From: Alteromonas indica
Lineage (GTDB): Bacteria; Pseudomonadota; Gammaproteobacteria; Enterobacterales; Alteromonadaceae
DNA: 64,000 nucleotides
Reading direction: 5' to 3'
Assembly: GCA_003056425.1 (NCBI GenBank)
Contig: PYVY01000001.1
Coordinates: 62,001 to 126,000 of the forward strand
Shown here: positions 62,779 through 64,000 of the stretch, piece by piece
How the letters are laid out: the number at the start of each line of letters is the position of its first letter
How positions within the stretch are numbered: the first letter of the stretch is position 1
The notes under the pieces: generated by a model
What the model was told of the DNA's origin: nothing
Databases searched by the model: none
Seen by the model: the letters and a program-made list of their open reading frames with translations, nothing else
Made by a program: the position numbers and the translations under genes

Positions 62779-64000
62779 TTTTTTCCGCCACGCGGATGCA
62801 GCCCCTTTTCTGCCTGGTATTGGTTCTATAACCCCTCTATCCTTTAGGCGCAAAAATACATTCTTCATTGTATTTTCACTTTTAATGCCTGTAATGTCCC
62901 TAGCTACACGATTAGTAATTTCCTCATTCTCCTTTAAATAATCGACTACTAACTCTTCCGGTGATGCGAGAGACTCATGAGGGATTCTTATTAGTACTGA
63001 GTTTTCTTTTTCAATTATAATGGGGGGCTTGAGCCGCAATGCCTCCATCGCAGTAAATGCAGTATTTAAACCTTCACCTACATCTTGATTTGGAGGATTT
63101 GGAAACTTGTTTATTAATCTAACTACTGTGGGGTTTCTAGCGCTTTGAGTGTCAAGTATGTTTTCTTTTGTTACATGGCCTGGTAACTTTCCTGGACTTT
63201 CAATCTCAACTCTATTATCAAATATTCTTATCTGAACATCTGATATTATGCTGTAGTCTCTGTGTAATATGGCATTTGTAATTATTTCGTGAAGAGTTTC
63301 CTGGGGGTAAGAAATTCTCTCCATACCTTTAGCTCCAAGCTTTTGTATACCCTCTATTATTTCTATTGTTTTTTCAACTGAGCTATAAATAACCGTATAT
63401 GCATCACCTTCGATAGTAATCGGAACTCCATCAAGAAACTCTCTTCCAATATCATCATCCTTAGTTCTGTAGCGCATGATTTTTACGCTACATCTCTTAG
63501 GCAAATAAATAGCGGGCTCATCACAAAACAATAAAACCCCTGACACCTTACATTGCTCCTTTCGAAGAAGCTCTTGATTGTTTAGATAAGTGAGAGGTTC
63601 AGCATTAGGAACGATGTTAATCAAAAAATTAAGTACCGAAAGGCTGTTCTCTACTTTTTGCGGGTTTATATTGACCCATTCATCTTCAAAAGTAACAATA
63701 CCCTTATCAAGTTCCAAGCGTGAAATCTTATCGTTGGTATCTAGTTTTGCCTTTCCTGCGTTCACTCGTACAAAGACTTCGCCCTTTGTAGACTTAACGA
63801 TTTCCTTAACTTTCTTTACCGTAATGTGTAGGACGTAACCGGAAAATTCAATGCAAGTTAAAAACTCAAATATTAAATGATTACCGAAAGGGTGAGCTTG
63901 AAACAAAATCTGAGTGATGTCGTTAGCCTCTTCCACATCGTCAAACCCTTGCCATGATCGTAGCTTATCAGGGCCGCTTTCAGTAATTCCTATATAAATA
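62773..64000 (-). CDS. Cassette gene 1: AlbA/Schlafen-type ATP-binding protein (5' end beyond window)
   Basis: The frame is open to the right edge, so the start lies outside; a GTG at 63936 inside the frame is not needed as a start. The visible 408 residues begin with IYIGITESG, typical of the AlbA_2 (Schlafen AlbA) domain, then SVKIMRYR-type middle, a HATPase_c_4 region with EIITNAILHRDY, VEIESPGKLPG and DVGEGLNTAF, and a C-terminal winged helix. Such proteins are putative DNA-binding regulators or helicase-like (RecG-associated) proteins, and several act in phage defence. Role here unknown. The stop TAA is inside attC D. Confidence 0.82.
   Translation of the reverse strand, partial: IYIGITESGPDKLRSWQGFDDVEEANDITQILFQAHPFGNHLIFEFLTCIEFSGYVLHITVKKVKEIVKSTKGEVFVRVNAGKAKLDTNDKISRLELDKGIVTFEDEWVNINPQKVENSLSVLNFLINIVPNAEPLTYLNNQELLRKEQCKVSGVLLFCDEPAIYLPKRCSVKIMRYRTKDDDIGREFLDGVPITIEGDAYTVIYSSVEKTIEIIEGIQKLGAKGMERISYPQETLHEIITNAILHRDYSIISDVQIRIFDNRVEIESPGKLPGHVTKENILDTQSARNPTVVRLINKFPNPPNQDVGEGLNTAFTAMEALRLKPPIIIEKENSVLIRIPHESLASPEELVVDYLKENEEITNRVARDITGIKSENTMKNVFLRLKDRGVIEPIPGRKGAASAWRKKS

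Larger units (their letters stand above)
60720..64000 (-). mobile_element. Integron gene-cassette array, distal part
   Basis: Four minus-strand genes, each followed by an attC-like palindromic site at 60720-60810, 61259-61366, 61714-61819 and 62664-62778. Three stop codons fall inside the site's first core (genes ending at 60805, 61361 and 62773). Sites B, C and D share GGGACGCAAACA/CGCCC-type stems. The genes are AT-richer than the flanks. The array continues past the right edge, where attI and intI are expected. Confidence 0.78.

Noticed and set aside
1-64000. tRNA, rRNA, CRISPR array, insertion sequence or prophage
   Set aside because: No clover-leaf sequence, repeat-spacer pattern, transposase or phage gene was recognised in reading both strands.

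Overview
The window reads as chromosome of a marine gammaproteobacterium of the Alteromonadales (Alteromonas/Aestuariibacter type). This rests on the rpsU-yqeY-dnaG-rpoD block, rdgC, a Vibrio/Alteromonas-style TonB2 operon with a long ExbB (TtpC) and DUF3450 protein, many TonB-dependent receptors, PEP-CTERM-like proteins and a DgcN-DgcA D-glutamate pathway. Genus placement is inference. No rRNA, tRNA, CRISPR array or transposase was seen.

Layout. 0-6.8 kb: the start of a PQQ sugar dehydrogenase gene, a small membrane protein, and a three-gene signalling operon (FIST sensor, hybrid histidine kinase, REC-HD-GYP) resembling NosP/NahK nitric-oxide-to-c-di-GMP circuits. 6.8-21.8 kb, all on the minus strand: a phosphate-starvation block. 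phoB-phoR-pstS-like-prolyl-hydroxylase, a duplicated lipoprotein plus TonB-dependent receptor, and a complete TonB energising operon each follow a Pho box with the same geometry. 21.9-29.6 kb: an orphan histidine kinase, rdgC, a Fur-box siderophore receptor, a divergent XRE-cupin/BenE pair with two palindromic operators, and a small lipoprotein. 29.9-36.3 kb: an uncharacterised coupled three-gene cluster whose first gene has an in-frame stop, an unannotated 34-residue membrane peptide, and two PEP-CTERM-like paralogues. 36.4-54.9 kb: mostly housekeeping (HDOD, M49-like peptidase, hinT, uppP, folK, folB, plsY, a Pho-box phosphodiesterase, tsaD, the macromolecular synthesis operon, elaA-like), then dgcN-dgcA-transporter and tpm. 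55-60.5 kb: YceI, a degenerate Nudix lipoprotein, an aldolase/enolase-superfamily pair and a secreted alpha-amylase.

60.7-64.0 kb is the distal end of an integron gene-cassette array. Four minus-strand genes are each followed by an attC-like site, and three of the four stop codons lie inside the site. The first cassette (AlbA/Schlafen-type ATP-binding protein) runs off the right edge, so attI and the integrase should lie to the right.

Most notable: the Pho-box-linked TonB/receptor/lipoprotein system (probably outer-membrane phosphate or organophosphate uptake), the cassette array, and the coupled cluster at 29.9-33.5 kb.
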